The notes under the pieces were generated by a model. The model made no database searches and was not told where the DNA came from. It saw only the letters and a list, made by a program, of their open reading frames with translations. A stretch of 64,000 nt of DNA from Synechocystis sp. PCC 7338 (GTDB lineage: Bacteria; Cyanobacteriota; Cyanobacteriia; Cyanobacteriales; Microcystaceae): the NCBI RefSeq assembly GCF_018282115.1, contig NZ_CP054306.1:1101488-1165487 (forward strand). The letters run 5' to 3'. How positions within the stretch are numbered: position 1 is the first letter of the stretch; every line of letters starts with the position of its first letter. Shown here piece by piece: positions 17,490-27,664 of this stretch. The position numbers and the translations under genes were made by a program.

Positions 17490-19967
17490 CTAATTAAGCA
17501 AGCCAGAATTTTGCACTGTTTGCCAAGCGGGCCAAATTTTTCCCTGCATGAATAGGGCGATCGCCTGGAGACCATTGATTTCCGCATTATCCGGGGCCAG
17601 GGCCAGAGAGGGTTTTAGGGCTTGTTCGCCTTGGTATCCCTGCCAGTCATAGAGGTAAACAAAGGCTAAATAGGCATGGGCATAGGGATTTTTGGGATCC
17701 AGTCTGACTAAGGACTGCAAAGCGGCGATCGCCTGGGGAGGATTTTCCTGTAGCACCCGGGCTAAAACCTGGCCATAGGTCAAACTGAGGGGATCAACGG
17801 GGTTCTGGCTGAGGCGATAGGTCCAACTAGCATCCCCTTGACGCAGATAATCGTGGCGGGGATCGTATAAATTAATGCGGTCCACCTGGGCAAAAACCGG
17901 TTCTAATCCAGTAATACCCTGCCGTAAATTTTGCGCTAGATGGTACAGTTGGCTGACAAAATCCAATGGTGGTGCAGGCAAAGCCGGGGCATCGGCATCC
18001 AAATTCAGGGTAATCTCCGGTAAAGGTAAGGGTTGGGCCGTCATAGTGCTGGGATCTAGCCATTGCCCTTTTAAACGGTAATCCCCCGGAGGTAGATCCG
18101 CCTGGGGCGCCATGGCTGTCCTTTCAATTACTTCAACGCCTTGGCCATTGTCGGTAGGAAGCAATTTCCCCAAACCGATGGCATGGTCATGGAACCAAAC
18201 CTGATCTGGGTTAGCCGTATTTTCCCAAGTGAGCAAAACAATGCCTTCACTGAGGCGATCGCCGTTGCCTTGCCAATGGTAGGTGATCGGCACAGGTTGA
18301 CCGGGGGGAGCGCTGGCCGGTAAATCAACTTTGGTCAATTGGGGCAATTCGGTATTAATTTGACTAAGTTTAACTTCTACCTTGGGTTGGCGGCGATGCC
18401 AGAGGCTCAACTCATCACCATCGGGCAAAGGCCAGGCTTGCACAGCGGCAAAATCGGCATTCTGGGCAATGGTTTCCCCCAATTCCACTTGTACGGGGTC
18501 GGCTAAATAGTTATCTCCGGTTTTGGTCAAGAACCAGTCGAAATTTTGCTGATCCTGTTGAATAATTTCCCCGTTACGACTCAATTCCCGACCATAGGCC
18601 CGAAAATCCGCCGCCGCACCATAATAATTGAGCGTATTAGGATTGACCGCCGGGGTGTTGGGAATAACGCCCAAATTAATCCTTTGCGCCGGGGTGGTTT
18701 CTATGGCAGTGGTAATGACGTCCATGTTGGGAGCAGGCAAAACGAAATCGGGACGGAATAATACCGATGGGTTTAGGACTTGGACAATGCCATTACTGCC
18801 AGGAATGGGAAATAAGTTACCCAGGGTGACCAAAATGGCGATCGCCAACGTGCCCCAACGCACCCATAACCAACGGCCACACCAACGGGTTAGACCGAAG
18901 GCAAGAAAAATAGCCACAATAGGCAGATAGGGCAAAATATAGCGGTCATCCTTATTCTGAATAGCAGAACAGATTAAATAGGTGCCACCGTAGTAATATC
19001 CCAGCCACAGCAACCCCGGTTTCGCTTCCCGCCAGCTAGGTATCTGCAACGAAGCAGGAAAACGATTGAGCAGGGACAAAATCACCCCCACCAAAGGCGG
19101 TATTAACCAGACCCAGGACAGGGCATTGGGTAAATCCTGCCAGTAGTACGTCCAAGCGGCCAGGGTATTAATGGGAGGGTCTCCCTCCAAAGTGGCGGGA
19201 ATAGCATTGGAATTTTGGGCGGTGCTAAACAGATAAATCCAGTTGGTGCGATACCAGGGATACCAAAGGGGAATGCTTGCTAGTAAACCCACTAGCAATT
19301 GGGCGAACCGTTGCCATTGTTTGCTCCCCAGAGTCCACAATCCCAAGCCTACCAGGGGGAAAAAGAGATAGAAAATAATACTTTGTTTGGAGAGCAAACC
19401 CAGCCCTAACGCAACTCCAGCGGCGATCGCCCAGAGCCATTGAGCACGGAGACCTTTGGCCTCTTTCCAATAGGTCAGACAGGTAAAGCTCAAGAGGGTA
19501 AAAGCCAGGAGCGGACTGTCCAGCAACACAATCAAACGACTATGGATTAAACGGGGAATCAAAACCATGATGGCCACTGCCCACAGGCCAATTTCCCGGC
19601 TGAAAAGTTTTTTCCCCAAGCCGTAGACGGAGAGAATTAAAATGCCACTCCAGAGCCAATTACTTAGTAAAGCTAGATCACTCCCTGGGCTACCCAGCCC
19701 CTGGAAAGGAGCATTGACTATGTAGGTCAAAGGGGGATATTTGGGGGAAAGCATCCAAAAACTCCGCCACCATTCCCCTCTAAAAAGGTTCGGCGATCGT
19801 AGAGCTTGCAAATATTCCAGGCCATAGGATAGGTGATTACTCTGGTCCCAGGCCGGCACCGTCTGGTCTATGGCCAACCAGAGGCGATCGAGTCCGTTGC
19901 TGCCAAGCCACACCATGGCCAATAGCAGAGGCACTACCCAGGATTTAGATAAAATTTGCTTAACCAT
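17490..19967 (-). CDS. Multi-spanning membrane glycosyltransferase with C-terminal TPR repeats
   Basis: An 825-residue protein of the PMT/ArnT-like (GT-C) class, which transfers sugars from lipid carriers at the membrane. The first loop has the expected acidic motif near residues 36-42 (VPAWDQSNH), followed by about ten hydrophobic helices up to roughly residue 385. A large soluble region follows: a beta-rich part (about 390-650) and tetratricopeptide-like helices at 740-825 (SLVRLDPKNPYAHAYLAF, then SLALAPDNAEINGLQ). The acceptor and sugar are unknown; a part in lipopolysaccharide or exopolysaccharide is typical. It ends directly against the convergent repressor gene. Confidence 0.75.
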   Translation of the reverse strand: MVKQILSKSWVVPLLLAMVWLGSNGLDRLWLAIDQTVPAWDQSNHLSYGLEYLQALRSPNLFRGEWWRSFWMLSPKYPPLTYIVNAPFQGLGSPGSDLALLSNWLWSGILILSVYGLGKKLFSREIGLWAVAIMVLIPRLIHSRLIVLLDSPLLAFTLLSFTCLTYWKEAKGLRAQWLWAIAAGVALGLGLLSKQSIIFYLFFPLVGLGLWTLGSKQWQRFAQLLVGLLASIPLWYPWYRTNWIYLFSTAQNSNAIPATLEGDPPINTLAAWTYYWQDLPNALSWVWLIPPLVGVILSLLNRFPASLQIPSWREAKPGLLWLGYYYGGTYLICSAIQNKDDRYILPYLPIVAIFLAFGLTRWCGRWLWVRWGTLAIAILVTLGNLFPIPGSNGIVQVLNPSVLFRPDFVLPAPNMDVITTAIETTPAQRINLGVIPNTPAVNPNTLNYYGAAADFRAYGRELSRNGEIIQQDQQNFDWFLTKTGDNYLADPVQVELGETIAQNADFAAVQAWPLPDGDELSLWHRRQPKVEVKLSQINTELPQLTKVDLPASAPPGQPVPITYHWQGNGDRLSEGIVLLTWENTANPDQVWFHDHAIGLGKLLPTDNGQGVEVIERTAMAPQADLPPGDYRLKGQWLDPSTMTAQPLPLPEITLNLDADAPALPAPPLDFVSQLYHLAQNLRQGITGLEPVFAQVDRINLYDPRHDYLRQGDASWTYRLSQNPVDPLSLTYGQVLARVLQENPPQAIAALQSLVRLDPKNPYAHAYLAFVYLYDWQGYQGEQALKPSLALAPDNAEINGLQAIALFMQGKIWPAWQTVQNSGLLN

Positions 19968-20097
19968 AGCAGGGGTTAGACGTAAGATGGATAGCAGCAG
20001 CCCATCGTTATGATTGGGCAGAGAGTCTTCCTGGCCTGACCCAAATGGTTAGGGTTAGGGGGGCTTCCCATTCAGCATTAATCATTTTGGTAATTCT

Positions 20098-20844
20098 ATG
20101 AATGCAAACCTTGCCCAACTCCACCAGGCCCTGGAAAATCGTACCGCCTTAAAGGTAATTAGCGGTTTAAATAACTTCGATAGTGCTAATGTTTTAGCCG
20201 TGGGCCAGGCCGCCCAGGCTGGGGGAGCTACTTTTGTGGACATTGCCGCCGATCACCAATTGATCCAACAGGTACGCCACGCCATTGATTTGCCCATCTG
20301 TGTGTCAGCGGTGGAAGCAGAATTGTTAGCAGCAGCAGTGGCCGCCGGGGCTGACTTGGTAGAAATTGGTAACTTTGACAGTTTTTACGCCCAAGGTCGC
20401 CGTTTTGAAGGGCCAGAGGTGCTAGCCCTCACCAAGGCTACCCGTCAACTATTGCCTCATACTTTGCTCTCTGTCACCGTGCCCCACATCTTAGCCTTAG
20501 ATGAACAGGTACAGTTGGCTGAAGCCTTAGTGGCCGCCGGAGCCGACATTATTCAAACCGAAGGTGGAACCAGTGCCGAACCCCATCACCCCGGAGTTTT
20601 AGGGCTGATTGAAAAAGCCGCCCCCACTTTGGCCGCCGCCCATGCCATCAGTCGAGCTGTCACTGTGCCCGTACTATGTGCCTCTGGCCTGTCCGATGTG
20701 ACCGTTCCCATGGCGATCGCCGCTGGAGCCAGTGGAGTAGGGGTTGGTTCCGCCATTAACCAATTGAACGACCAAGTGGTCATGGTGGCCGCAGTCCGTC
20801 GCTTGGCCGATGCCTTAGTGTCCCAACCTGTCCGGGTTGCTTAG
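20098..20844 (+). CDS. ycf23: Ycf23 family protein (DUF561)
   Basis: A 248-residue TIM-barrel-like protein of the Ycf23 family, conserved in cyanobacteria and in plastids of red algae. It starts with ALKVISGLNNFD and shows repeated beta-alpha units with glycine-rich ends (AADLVEIGNFDSFYAQGR-like segment, VAAGADIIQTEGG, PVLCASGLSDVTVPMAIAAG). These resemble phosphate-binding loops of barrel enzymes, but no reaction is established for the family. It lies divergently from the glycosyltransferase gene and converges on dxs. The start ATG 20098 has no strong ribosome site. Confidence 0.85.
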   Translation: MNANLAQLHQALENRTALKVISGLNNFDSANVLAVGQAAQAGGATFVDIAADHQLIQQVRHAIDLPICVSAVEAELLAAAVAAGADLVEIGNFDSFYAQGRRFEGPEVLALTKATRQLLPHTLLSVTVPHILALDEQVQLAEALVAAGADIIQTEGGTSAEPHHPGVLGLIEKAAPTLAAAHAISRAVTVPVLCASGLSDVTVPMAIAAGASGVGVGSAINQLNDQVVMVAAVRRLADALVSQPVRVA

Positions 20845-20904
20845 TCAAGTCATCAGTTTAACTTCGGCTAAATGACTCAAAAGCCCCTTGAATCTCTAGT
20901 AAAG

Positions 20905-20946
20905 TCCCCCAGTATTGCGGTCGCTTTAGTGAGGAGATTTAGGGGG
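20905..20946. repeat. C/G-rich intergenic repeat related to that at 10475
   Basis: TCCCCC...GATTTAGGGGGT lies between the convergent genes ycf23 and dxs. Its right arm, read on the minus strand, gives ACCCCCTAAATC, the same start as the element at 10475-10505. The complementary ends can pair, so it may serve as a bidirectional transcription stop. I see it as a member of a dispersed repeat family. Confidence 0.45.
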
Positions 20947-21033
20947 TAAATTGAAACTCTGAAAAGAAAAACTGAGGGAAGCGTTGGAATAACCATTGAC
21001 TCCCCTCAGCAAGTTCATCGCAACATCTCTTGC

Positions 21034-22950
21034 CTAGCTAACCCTAGGAGCTACGGGTGATTCAACTTTGAACAGGGACGCCATAATGTCCGCCGCCATC
21101 TGGGCCGGGGTCAGGCCAAGACCCACTGTGGATTGCTCCGGAGTGGCATGGTCAACGAGTATATCGGGTACCCCTAGGCGTTTCAAGGGCACTAGTACAT
21201 TGTTGTCCATCAGAGCCTCCGCCACCGCTGAACCAAAGCCCCCCATCAAACAGCCTTCTTCCATAGTTACCACTTTGCCAATGCGCTGGGCCAAGGGCAA
21301 AATCATTTCCGTATCCAAGGGTTTCACAAAGCGGGCATTAACCACCGTCGCTTCGATGCCATGTTCGTGGAGCAATTCCGCCGTTTGCAAAGCCGGATAG
21401 ACCATGGAGCCGTAGCCCAACAGAAGCACATCATCGCCGGAACGGAGAAGCTCGGCCTTACCGATTTCCAACGGTTCCCAACCTTCCTCCATCAGGGGCA
21501 CTCCAATGCCATTACCCCGGGGATAACGCATGGCGATCGCCCCATCGGTGTAGTTAACCCCTGTGACCAACATTTGTTGTAGCTCTGCTTCATCCTTGGG
21601 CGCCATGATCGCCAAATTGGGGATGCAGCGGAGATAGGCAATGTCATACATCCCTTGGTGGGTAGGGCCATCCGCCCCCACAATGCCCGCCCGGTCTAGG
21701 CAGAAAAACACCGGTAATTTCTGAATGCAAACATCGTGGATAATCTGGTCGTAACCCCGTTGCAAAAAGGTGGAATAGATAGCCACCACCGGACGCATGC
21801 CCTCGCAGGCCATGCCCGCCGCCAAGGTAACAGCATGTTGTTCCGCAATGCCTACATCCACATACTGTTTGGGTAGCTTGGCCTGGAGTTTATCCAGCCC
21901 TGTCCCCGTCGCCATAGCCGCTGTAATACCCATAATTTTGGGGTTATCTTTAGCCAAGGTGGTTAACGTATGGGCAAAAACCTTGGAGTAACTGGGGGGC
22001 TTGGGCTTACTGGAAGGATAGGCCTTACCGGTGGAGAGATTAAAGGGACTTTGGGCGTGGTAACCCACCTGATCCTTCTCTGCTAGATCGTAACCCTTAC
22101 CCTTAGTGGTGGAAACATGGACAAATACCGGGCCAGGAACCTTTTCGGCCTGCTTAAATGTATCGATTAATTCCTGCAAGTTGTGACCATCAATGGGGCC
22201 AAAATATTTGAAGCCCAACTCTTCAATCACCGCCCCCACCTTGGGCACCACTAGCCGCTTCATCCCCTCCTTAACCCGTTCCATTTCTGGGGTGAGGGAA
22301 TCGCCTAGGAAAGGTAAATGCTTAATTTGTTCCTCCAGATTGTCCGTCAAAAATTGCATCGGACTGCTAAGGCGCACCTTGTTTAAGTAACGGGAAATGG
22401 CTCCCACATTGGGGGAAATGGACATTTCGTTATCGTTGAGCACCACCATCAACCTGGTATGGGGTAAATGCCCCGCATGGTTAATTGCTTCCAGGGCCAT
22501 GCCCCCGGTTAAAGCACCGTCGCCAATGATGGAAACTACTTTAAAGTCTTCCCCTTTGGCATCCCGAGCTAAGGCCATGCCCAAACCAGCGGAAATGCTA
22601 GTGGAAGCGTGCCCAGCCCCAAAATGGTCAAACTTACTTTCAGAACGTTTGAGGTAACCAGCTACCCCTTCCTTCTGTCGCAGGGTGTGGAAATCGTGGT
22701 AGCGTCCTGTCAACATTTTGTGGGGATAGGCTTGGTGCCCCACATCCCAAATCACCCGGTCTTTGTCCAAATCCAGAGTGGAGTAAAGCGCCACTGTCAG
22801 TTCCACCACTCCCAACCCTGGCCCCAGATGACCACCGCTGGTGGCCACAGTTTGCAAATGCTTTTCTCGGATCTGCCGGGAGACTTCCTCCAGCTCACGG
22901 ATAGATAAACCCTTTAACTGGTTGGGGTGGGTCAGTTCGCTGATGTGCAT
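21034..22950 (-). CDS. dxs: 1-deoxy-D-xylulose-5-phosphate synthase
   Basis: First enzyme of the MEP pathway: condenses pyruvate and glyceraldehyde 3-phosphate using thiamine diphosphate, supplying isoprenoids for carotenoids, phytol and quinones. The 638-residue protein has the ThDP-binding [15 protein letters not shown] motif near 150, the pyrimidine-binding domain with [15 protein letters not shown], the [15 protein letters not shown] segment with the substrate-binding histidine, and a transketolase C-terminal domain (about 490-620). ATG 22950 is the only sensible start. It is divergent from rubA with 235 bp between. ThiC, which makes the precursor of its cofactor, is encoded elsewhere in the window. 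Confidence 0.97.
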   Translation of the reverse strand: MHISELTHPNQLKGLSIRELEEVSRQIREKHLQTVATSGGHLGPGLGVVELTVALYSTLDLDKDRVIWDVGHQAYPHKMLTGRYHDFHTLRQKEGVAGYLKRSESKFDHFGAGHASTSISAGLGMALARDAKGEDFKVVSIIGDGALTGGMALEAINHAGHLPHTRLMVVLNDNEMSISPNVGAISRYLNKVRLSSPMQFLTDNLEEQIKHLPFLGDSLTPEMERVKEGMKRLVVPKVGAVIEELGFKYFGPIDGHNLQELIDTFKQAEKVPGPVFVHVSTTKGKGYDLAEKDQVGYHAQSPFNLSTGKAYPSSKPKPPSYSKVFAHTLTTLAKDNPKIMGITAAMATGTGLDKLQAKLPKQYVDVGIAEQHAVTLAAGMACEGMRPVVAIYSTFLQRGYDQIIHDVCIQKLPVFFCLDRAGIVGADGPTHQGMYDIAYLRCIPNLAIMAPKDEAELQQMLVTGVNYTDGAIAMRYPRGNGIGVPLMEEGWEPLEIGKAELLRSGDDVLLLGYGSMVYPALQTAELLHEHGIEATVVNARFVKPLDTEMILPLAQRIGKVVTMEEGCLMGGFGSAVAEALMDNNVLVPLKRLGVPDILVDHATPEQSTVGLGLTPAQMAADIMASLFKVESPVAPRVS

Positions 22951-23185
22951 GGTGGATTGGGACTAACTATGGCTAGATTGTGGAACTTTTTTCAGACTTC
23001 TCACACTTTAACCCATTGGGTGAAGGGAAGTTAGGAGGGAAAACTCCGGTCATGGCCTGGACAAAATATCCAATGAATCAATCATCAATCCACATTGACA
23101 AGGCTGGGGAAAAGGGTAGCGAAGATGTCATAATTTTTAACAAAGATTACTAAAGATTTCCCCCCAGTTCCCTGCGGTAGTAGCC

Positions 23186-23533
23186 ATGAGTGAGCGTCCC
23201 CCCGAAAAGACCCTGGCGGAGTTGGCATCCCCAAACCATGAATGCCGGGCCTGCGGCTATGTTTACATTCCCAGCCAAGGGGATCAAAAGACCAATATCT
23301 CCCCCGGTACTCCCTTTGAGGCCTTACCCCTTAATTGGAAATGTCCAGTGTGTGGTGCTCCCCGTAACTACTTCATGAGCACGGGGGAAACCGATGCTCC
23401 CTCTGGTTTTGCCGAGAACCTTAACTACGGTTTTGGTTTTAACCGTATGAGTAGTGGCAAAAAGAATTTGCTGATTTTTGGTAGTCTTTTTGTCATTTTC
23501 CTATTTTTCCTGAGCCTTTACGGCATGGGATAA
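23186..23533 (+). CDS. rubA: Membrane-anchored rubredoxin (photosystem assembly)
   Basis: A 115-residue rubredoxin with a C-terminal membrane helix. Iron ligands are the two C-x2-C pairs: ECRACGYVY near residues 19-22 and CPVCGAP near 58-61. The tail helix ([19 protein letters not shown], about 95-113) anchors it in the thylakoid. Cyanobacterial RubA is needed for photosystem II (and in some species photosystem I) assembly. The gene heads the conserved cluster rubA-ycf48-psbEFLJ, all on the plus strand with short gaps, which supports the assembly role. ATG 23186. Confidence 0.95.
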   Translation: MSERPPEKTLAELASPNHECRACGYVYIPSQGDQKTNISPGTPFEALPLNWKCPVCGAPRNYFMSTGETDAPSGFAENLNYGFGFNRMSSGKKNLLIFGSLFVIFLFFLSLYGMG

Positions 23534-23588
23534 GGCTTAAATTTTCCCTCTGAGCCCTTGCTGTACTCCTTGATTATCTTTGTTCACA

Positions 23589-24617
23589 ATGCCGTTTAAA
23601 TTCCCCAGTTTGAAGTTTGAGCAACTAAAGCAACTTGTCCTAGTGGCAGTCATTGCTGTTTTCTGCGTTAGCTGTAGCCATGTGCCGGACTTAGGTTTTA
23701 ATCCTTGGCAGGAGATTGTCTTGGAAACAGATTCCACCTTTGCAGACATTGCTTTCACCGAAGACCAAAGCCACGGCTGGCTCGTGGGTACGAAGGAAAC
23801 CATTTTTGAAACCACCGATGGCGGCGACACCTGGGAACAGAAGTTGATCGACCTAGGGGAAGAAAAGGCTAGTTTTTCCGCCGTTAGTTTCTCCGGTGAC
23901 GAGGGGTGGATCACGGGTAAACCATCCATTCTGCTCCACACCACCGATGGTGGTCAAACCTGGGCCCGCATTCCCCTGAGCGAAAAATTGCCCGGCGCTC
24001 CCTACAGCATTATTGCCCTGGGACCCCAAACGGCGGAAATGATTACGGATTTGGGGGCCATCTATAAAACCACCAATGGGGGCAAAAACTGGAAAGCTTT
24101 GGTGGAGGGGGCCGTAGGAGTAGCTCGCACCATTCAACGATCGCCTGATGGCCGTTATGTGGCAGTGTCGGCCCGGGGTAATTTTTATTCCACCTGGGTT
24201 CCGGGGCAAACGGAATGGACTCCCCATAATCGGAATTCTTCCCGACGCTTGCAGACCATGGGCTATGGCAAAGACGGTCAACTATGGCTGTTGGCCCGGG
24301 GGGGACAACTCCAGTTCAGCACCGATCCCGATGCGGAGGAATGGAGTGATGTGATTGCACCCCAGGATAAGGGTAGTTGGGGCCTACTCGACCTGTCCTT
24401 CCGTACCCCTGAAGAAGTGTGGGTGGCGGGGGCCAGCGGTAACCTGTTGATGAGTCAGGACGGCGGACAAACCTGGGCTAAGGATACTGGGGTGGAGGAT
24501 ATTCCCGCCAATCTTTATCGGGTGGTGTTCCTCAGTCCGGAAAAAGGATTTGTGCTGGGACAAGACGGGATTTTGCTCAAATATAACCCCACCGCCGAGG
24601 TGGCCATGGTTCCCTAG
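23589..24617 (+). CDS. ycf48: Photosystem II assembly factor Ycf48 (HCF136)
   Basis: Lumenal seven-bladed beta-propeller that binds precursor D1 early in photosystem II assembly. From ATG 23589 the protein has 342 residues, the length known for the Synechocystis homologue; TTG 23580 would only add three residues. It starts with a lipoprotein-type signal (LVLVAVIAVFCVSC), so Cys24 or thereabouts is likely lipidated. Propeller blades are marked by repeated TTDGGxTW-type motifs (ETTDGGDTWEQ, HTTDGGQTWAR, KTTNGGKNWKA, MSQDGGQTWAK). Placed between rubA and psbE, in the standard cyanobacterial order. Confidence 0.96.
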   Translation: MPFKFPSLKFEQLKQLVLVAVIAVFCVSCSHVPDLGFNPWQEIVLETDSTFADIAFTEDQSHGWLVGTKETIFETTDGGDTWEQKLIDLGEEKASFSAVSFSGDEGWITGKPSILLHTTDGGQTWARIPLSEKLPGAPYSIIALGPQTAEMITDLGAIYKTTNGGKNWKALVEGAVGVARTIQRSPDGRYVAVSARGNFYSTWVPGQTEWTPHNRNSSRRLQTMGYGKDGQLWLLARGGQLQFSTDPDAEEWSDVIAPQDKGSWGLLDLSFRTPEEVWVAGASGNLLMSQDGGQTWAKDTGVEDIPANLYRVVFLSPEKGFVLGQDGILLKYNPTAEVAMVP

Positions 24618-24701
24618 GCGGCTCACAAATAGTAGACTAGACTCTAATTGCTTTGCATTTGTCAGTCAATGTTGTTTTGAAAAATTGAAGGAGAACACAA
24701 A

Positions 24702-24947
24702 ATGTCAGGGACTACCGGCGAGCGTCCATTTTCCGATATTGTCACCAGCATTCGCTACTGGGTGATCCACAGCATCACCATTCCGATGTTGTTCATTGCT
24801 GGTTGGTTGTTTGTCAGCACGGGCTTAGCCTACGATGCTTTCGGCACTCCCCGCCCCGATGAGTATTTCACCCAGACCCGTCAAGAGTTGCCCATTCTCC
24901 AGGAACGCTACGACATTAATCAGGAAATTCAAGAGTTTAATCAATAA
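24702..24947 (+). CDS. psbE: Cytochrome b559 alpha subunit
   Basis: An 81-residue photosystem II subunit with one membrane helix (about 20-42). His23 in [11 protein letters not shown] is the axial haem ligand that pairs with the beta subunit. The C-terminal lumenal tail ([16 protein letters not shown]) is typical. GGAG eight bases or so before ATG 24702 gives a good ribosome site. First gene of psbEFLJ. Confidence 0.98.
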
Positions 24948-24983
24948 AACATTTAATTGTTCTTTTTTAGTTGGTAATTAACA

Positions 24984-25118
24984 ATGGCAACCCAAAATCC
25001 TAATCAACCGGTTACTTATCCCATTTTTACGGTGCGCTGGCTGGCGGTTCACACCCTGGCGGTGCCCTCTGTCTTCTTTGTCGGGGCGATCGCCGCGATG
25101 CAATTTATTCAACGCTAG
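24984..25118 (+). CDS. psbF: Cytochrome b559 beta subunit
   Basis: A 44-residue photosystem II subunit, [10 protein letters not shown]... ending in AMQFIQR. The single helix carries the haem-ligating histidine in [11 protein letters not shown] (His23). Lies 36 bp after psbE in the same operon. The length equals that of known PsbF proteins. Confidence 0.98.
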
Positions 25119-25127
25119 GAGTTTTCC

Positions 25128-25247
25128 ATGGACAGAAATTCAAACCCAAATCGCCAACCGGTGGAATTGAATCGTACTTCTTTATACCTGGGTCTATTGT
25201 TGGTGGCTGTGTTGGGGATTTTATTCTCCAGCTATTTCTTTAACTAA
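25128..25247 (+). CDS. psbL: Photosystem II protein L
   Basis: A 39-residue subunit with one helix (about 17-37, [20 protein letters not shown]) and the conserved terminal FFN. It contacts the PSII monomer interface. TAGGAG stands shortly before ATG 25128. Nine bases separate it from psbF. Confidence 0.97.
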
Positions 25248-25279
25248 ACTTTTTTAATACGCAATTTAGGAGGCATGGT

Positions 25280-25399
25280 ATGTTCGCAGAAGGCAGAATC
25301 CCTTTGTGGGTGGTGGGTGTAGTGGCTGGCATTGGAGCCATTGGTGTCCTAGGTTTATTTTTCTACGGAGCCTATGCTGGTTTAGGTTCTTCCATGTAA
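25280..25399 (+). CDS. psbJ: Photosystem II protein J
   Basis: A 39-residue subunit starting [13 protein letters not shown] with one glycine-rich membrane helix and the typical ending YAGLGSSM. It lies near cytochrome b559 and affects electron flow around the quinones. AGGAGG precedes ATG 25280; ATG 25275 is in another frame. Last gene of psbEFLJ, followed by a terminator. Confidence 0.97.
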
Positions 25400-25433
25400 T
25401 CGAGGGCTAGCCGCCACACAATATCATGGTTTT

Positions 25434-25458
25434 AAGGTGGGCTTGGCCCACTTTTTTT
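25434..25458 (+). terminator. Rho-independent terminator of psbEFLJ
   Basis: AAGGTGGGC-TTG-GCCCACTTTTTTT forms a hairpin of about nine base pairs with a three-base loop followed by a run of T. It begins 35 bp after the psbJ stop and fits an intrinsic terminator for the operon. Confidence 0.9.
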
Positions 25459-25528
25459 ATGGCAGTTTTTAAGGATTTTTTGAACCAGTTATACCAATTC
25501 ATTAAATTCCAGCAATAGATCAAGATCC

Positions 25529-25560
25529 ATCCCCCCCAACCCTCTTGAGAAGGGGGAAAA
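25529..25560. repeat. C-rich/G-rich intergenic repeat
   Basis: CCCCCCCAACCCTCTTGAGAAGGGGGAAAA, an imperfect dyad between psbJ and proB. CCCCC and GGGGG arms flank the inner CTCTTGAGA dyad. Sequences of this type are scattered in cyanobacterial intergenic regions. No gene is seen in the rest of 25459-25679, which is AT-rich and likely holds the proB promoter. Confidence 0.45.
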
Positions 25561-25679
25561 CCGACAGGCGAGGGAATTAAGAATATTTATTTACCATTTT
25601 AAGATTTAGTATTATCCTAAATTTTTATATTTTTAAAGATTACTCAAATCATTAAAATCATCTCCAGAAACGGCAAAAA

Positions 25680-26801
25680 ATGGCAATGCAACCCCAAACT
25701 TTGGTAATTAAAATTGGTACTTCTAGCCTAGCTCGCCCGGAAACTGGGCAGTTGGCCCTGTCCACCATTGCCGCTTTGGTGGAAACTTTGTGCAAGTTAA
25801 TCAACCAGGGTCACCGGGTGGTGCTAGTCTCCTCCGGGGCAGTGGGGGTGGGATGTAGTCGTTTGGGTTTGACGGAAAGACCGAAAAAAATGGCCTTTAA
25901 ACAGGCGATCGCCGCGGTGGGCCAGGGCAGATTAATGCGGACCTATGACGACTTTTTTAGTAGTCTTCAGCAACCCATTGCCCAAATTTTGCTCACCAGG
26001 AGAGAATTAATTGAGCGCACCGCCTATGTCAACGTCTACAACACTTTCCAAGCTCTGTTTGAGTTGGGGGTAATCGCCATTGTCAATGAAAACGACACAG
26101 TGGCGATCGATGAACTGAAATTTGGCGACAATGATACCCTATCGGCTTTAGTGGCCAGCTTGGTGGAGGCGGATTGGTTATTTTTGCTCACTGACGTTGA
26201 CCGCCTTTATTCCAGCGATCCCCGTTTAGATCCCCAAGCCTATCCTATTGCCCTGGTCAAGGCCACGGAATTGGCCCAACTACAAGTCCGCACCGATAGC
26301 ACCGGTTCTGCCTGGGGGACCGGCGGCATGGCCACCAAAATTACCGCCGCCCGCATTGCTACGGGGTCCGGGGTCCGCACCGTCATCACCCATGGCCAAA
26401 AGCCTGAGCAAATTCTAGCCATCCTCCAGGGAGCCGACTTAGGTACTCAGTTTGAAGCCCAACCCCGCTCCGACAATGCCCGTAAACGTTGGATAGCTTA
26501 TGGTTTAGTGCCCACCGGAAAAATTGTTATTGACGCTGGGGCAGTGCAAGCTCTTAAAAACAGGGGCAAGTCGCTGTTGGCGATCGGGGTCATTGCCATG
26601 GAAGGGGAATTCAGTGCCACCGATGCCGTTGTGATTTGTGATCCCCAGGGGCAAGAACTTGGAAGGGGGTTGGTTAATTACAATTGCAACGAGCTAGAAA
26701 AAATCAAAGGACTCCACTCCGAGGCGATCGCCACAGTGTTAGGTTACGTAGGGCCAGATACGGTAGTCCATCGGGATAATTTGGTATTGCAAGAAAATTA
26801 A
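25680..26801 (+). CDS. proB: Glutamate 5-kinase
   Basis: Phosphorylates glutamate to gamma-glutamyl phosphate, the first step of proline synthesis. The 373-residue protein has the amino-acid-kinase domain (about 8-260): VIKIGTSSL at the start, [18 protein letters not shown] and the [12 protein letters not shown] motif, and a glycine-rich [12 protein letters not shown] segment. A C-terminal PUA domain (about 280-365) follows. ATG 25680, with ATG 25686 as an alternative. Usually feedback-inhibited by proline through the kinase domain. Confidence 0.95.
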   Translation: MAMQPQTLVIKIGTSSLARPETGQLALSTIAALVETLCKLINQGHRVVLVSSGAVGVGCSRLGLTERPKKMAFKQAIAAVGQGRLMRTYDDFFSSLQQPIAQILLTRRELIERTAYVNVYNTFQALFELGVIAIVNENDTVAIDELKFGDNDTLSALVASLVEADWLFLLTDVDRLYSSDPRLDPQAYPIALVKATELAQLQVRTDSTGSAWGTGGMATKITAARIATGSGVRTVITHGQKPEQILAILQGADLGTQFEAQPRSDNARKRWIAYGLVPTGKIVIDAGAVQALKNRGKSLLAIGVIAMEGEFSATDAVVICDPQGQELGRGLVNYNCNELEKIKGLHSEAIATVLGYVGPDTVVHRDNLVLQEN

Positions 26802-26807
26802 AAGAGT

Positions 26808-27664
26808 ATGAAAACAGATAAATGGTTTTACGAATTATTTTTGTCCTAACCTGGCATGCTGGCGGAATTGATCCCCGGCCTCGAAGAAAGTTGGGAGTTT
26901 GCCTATAGTGCGCCGGTGATTAAGGAAAGGGAATTTCGTCTCGATGGATTGTTTAAACCTTTGTCTGATAATCCCCAAATACCGTTGGTGTTTGCAGAAG
27001 CCCAAATGCAAACTGATAGGAATTTCTACGGGCGGTATTTTGCCGAGGTGTTTCTCTATTTGGAGCAGTATCAAGTACAAAACACTTGGCGGGGCCTGTT
27101 AATTTTGCAAAATTGCGAACAGGATCTTGGCCCACCATTGCCCTATGAAGATTTGCTAGAGGGACGGATAACGAGATTGTATCTTAGTGATTTGCAAAAC
27201 CAGCAGGGGTTGGGCGCAAATTTGGCTCTGTTGCAGTTGCTAGTGCTGGATCGACAGGCAAGTGCGGCGGTTGGTAAAAGAATTTTGCATGAAGCAGAGA
27301 CGGACGCTGAATTTCAACGTCGACTAACTTTAATCGAAGCTATACTGGCCAATAAATTTCCCGATTTGACGAAGGAAGTCATCATGCAAATATTAGACTT
27401 GAAGAAAATAGATATTACCCAGTCCCGCTTTTATCAAGAAATTATCCAAGAAAGACTCCAAGAAGGTCTTCAAAAGGGTCGTCGAAATCAACCCTCGATC
27501 TTAGTGCTGCGTCTATTAAAACGTCGCTTAGGTGAATTATCCGCAGTTCAGGTAGAAAAAATTCAGGGATTATCGATCGCCGAATTAGAAGATTTGGGGA
27601 AGCGTTGTTGGATTTTACCGAGATGGTAGATTTGGAAGTTTATTTGGGCAAACTAGAATTATAG
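26808..27664 (+). pseudogene. Rpn/PD-(D/E)XK nuclease family protein (DUF2887), doubly disrupted
   Basis: The full family start MKTDKWFYELFLS begins at ATG 26808, six bases after proB, but a TAA at 26847-26849 follows where relatives have a sense codon such as CAA. Reading resumes in the same frame as PGMLAELIPGLEESW. The nuclease core is recognisable (FRLDGLF, then FAEAQMQTDRNFYGRYFAEVF). Near 27596 a run of four G seems to have lost one G: the frame then ends early at 27629 as KRCWILPRW, while the next frame gives the expected EALLDFTEMVDLEVYLGKLEL-type tail to 27664. A shorter product from ATG 26856 is possible. These proteins are mobile, transposase-linked nucleases, so decay is common. 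Confidence 0.75.
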
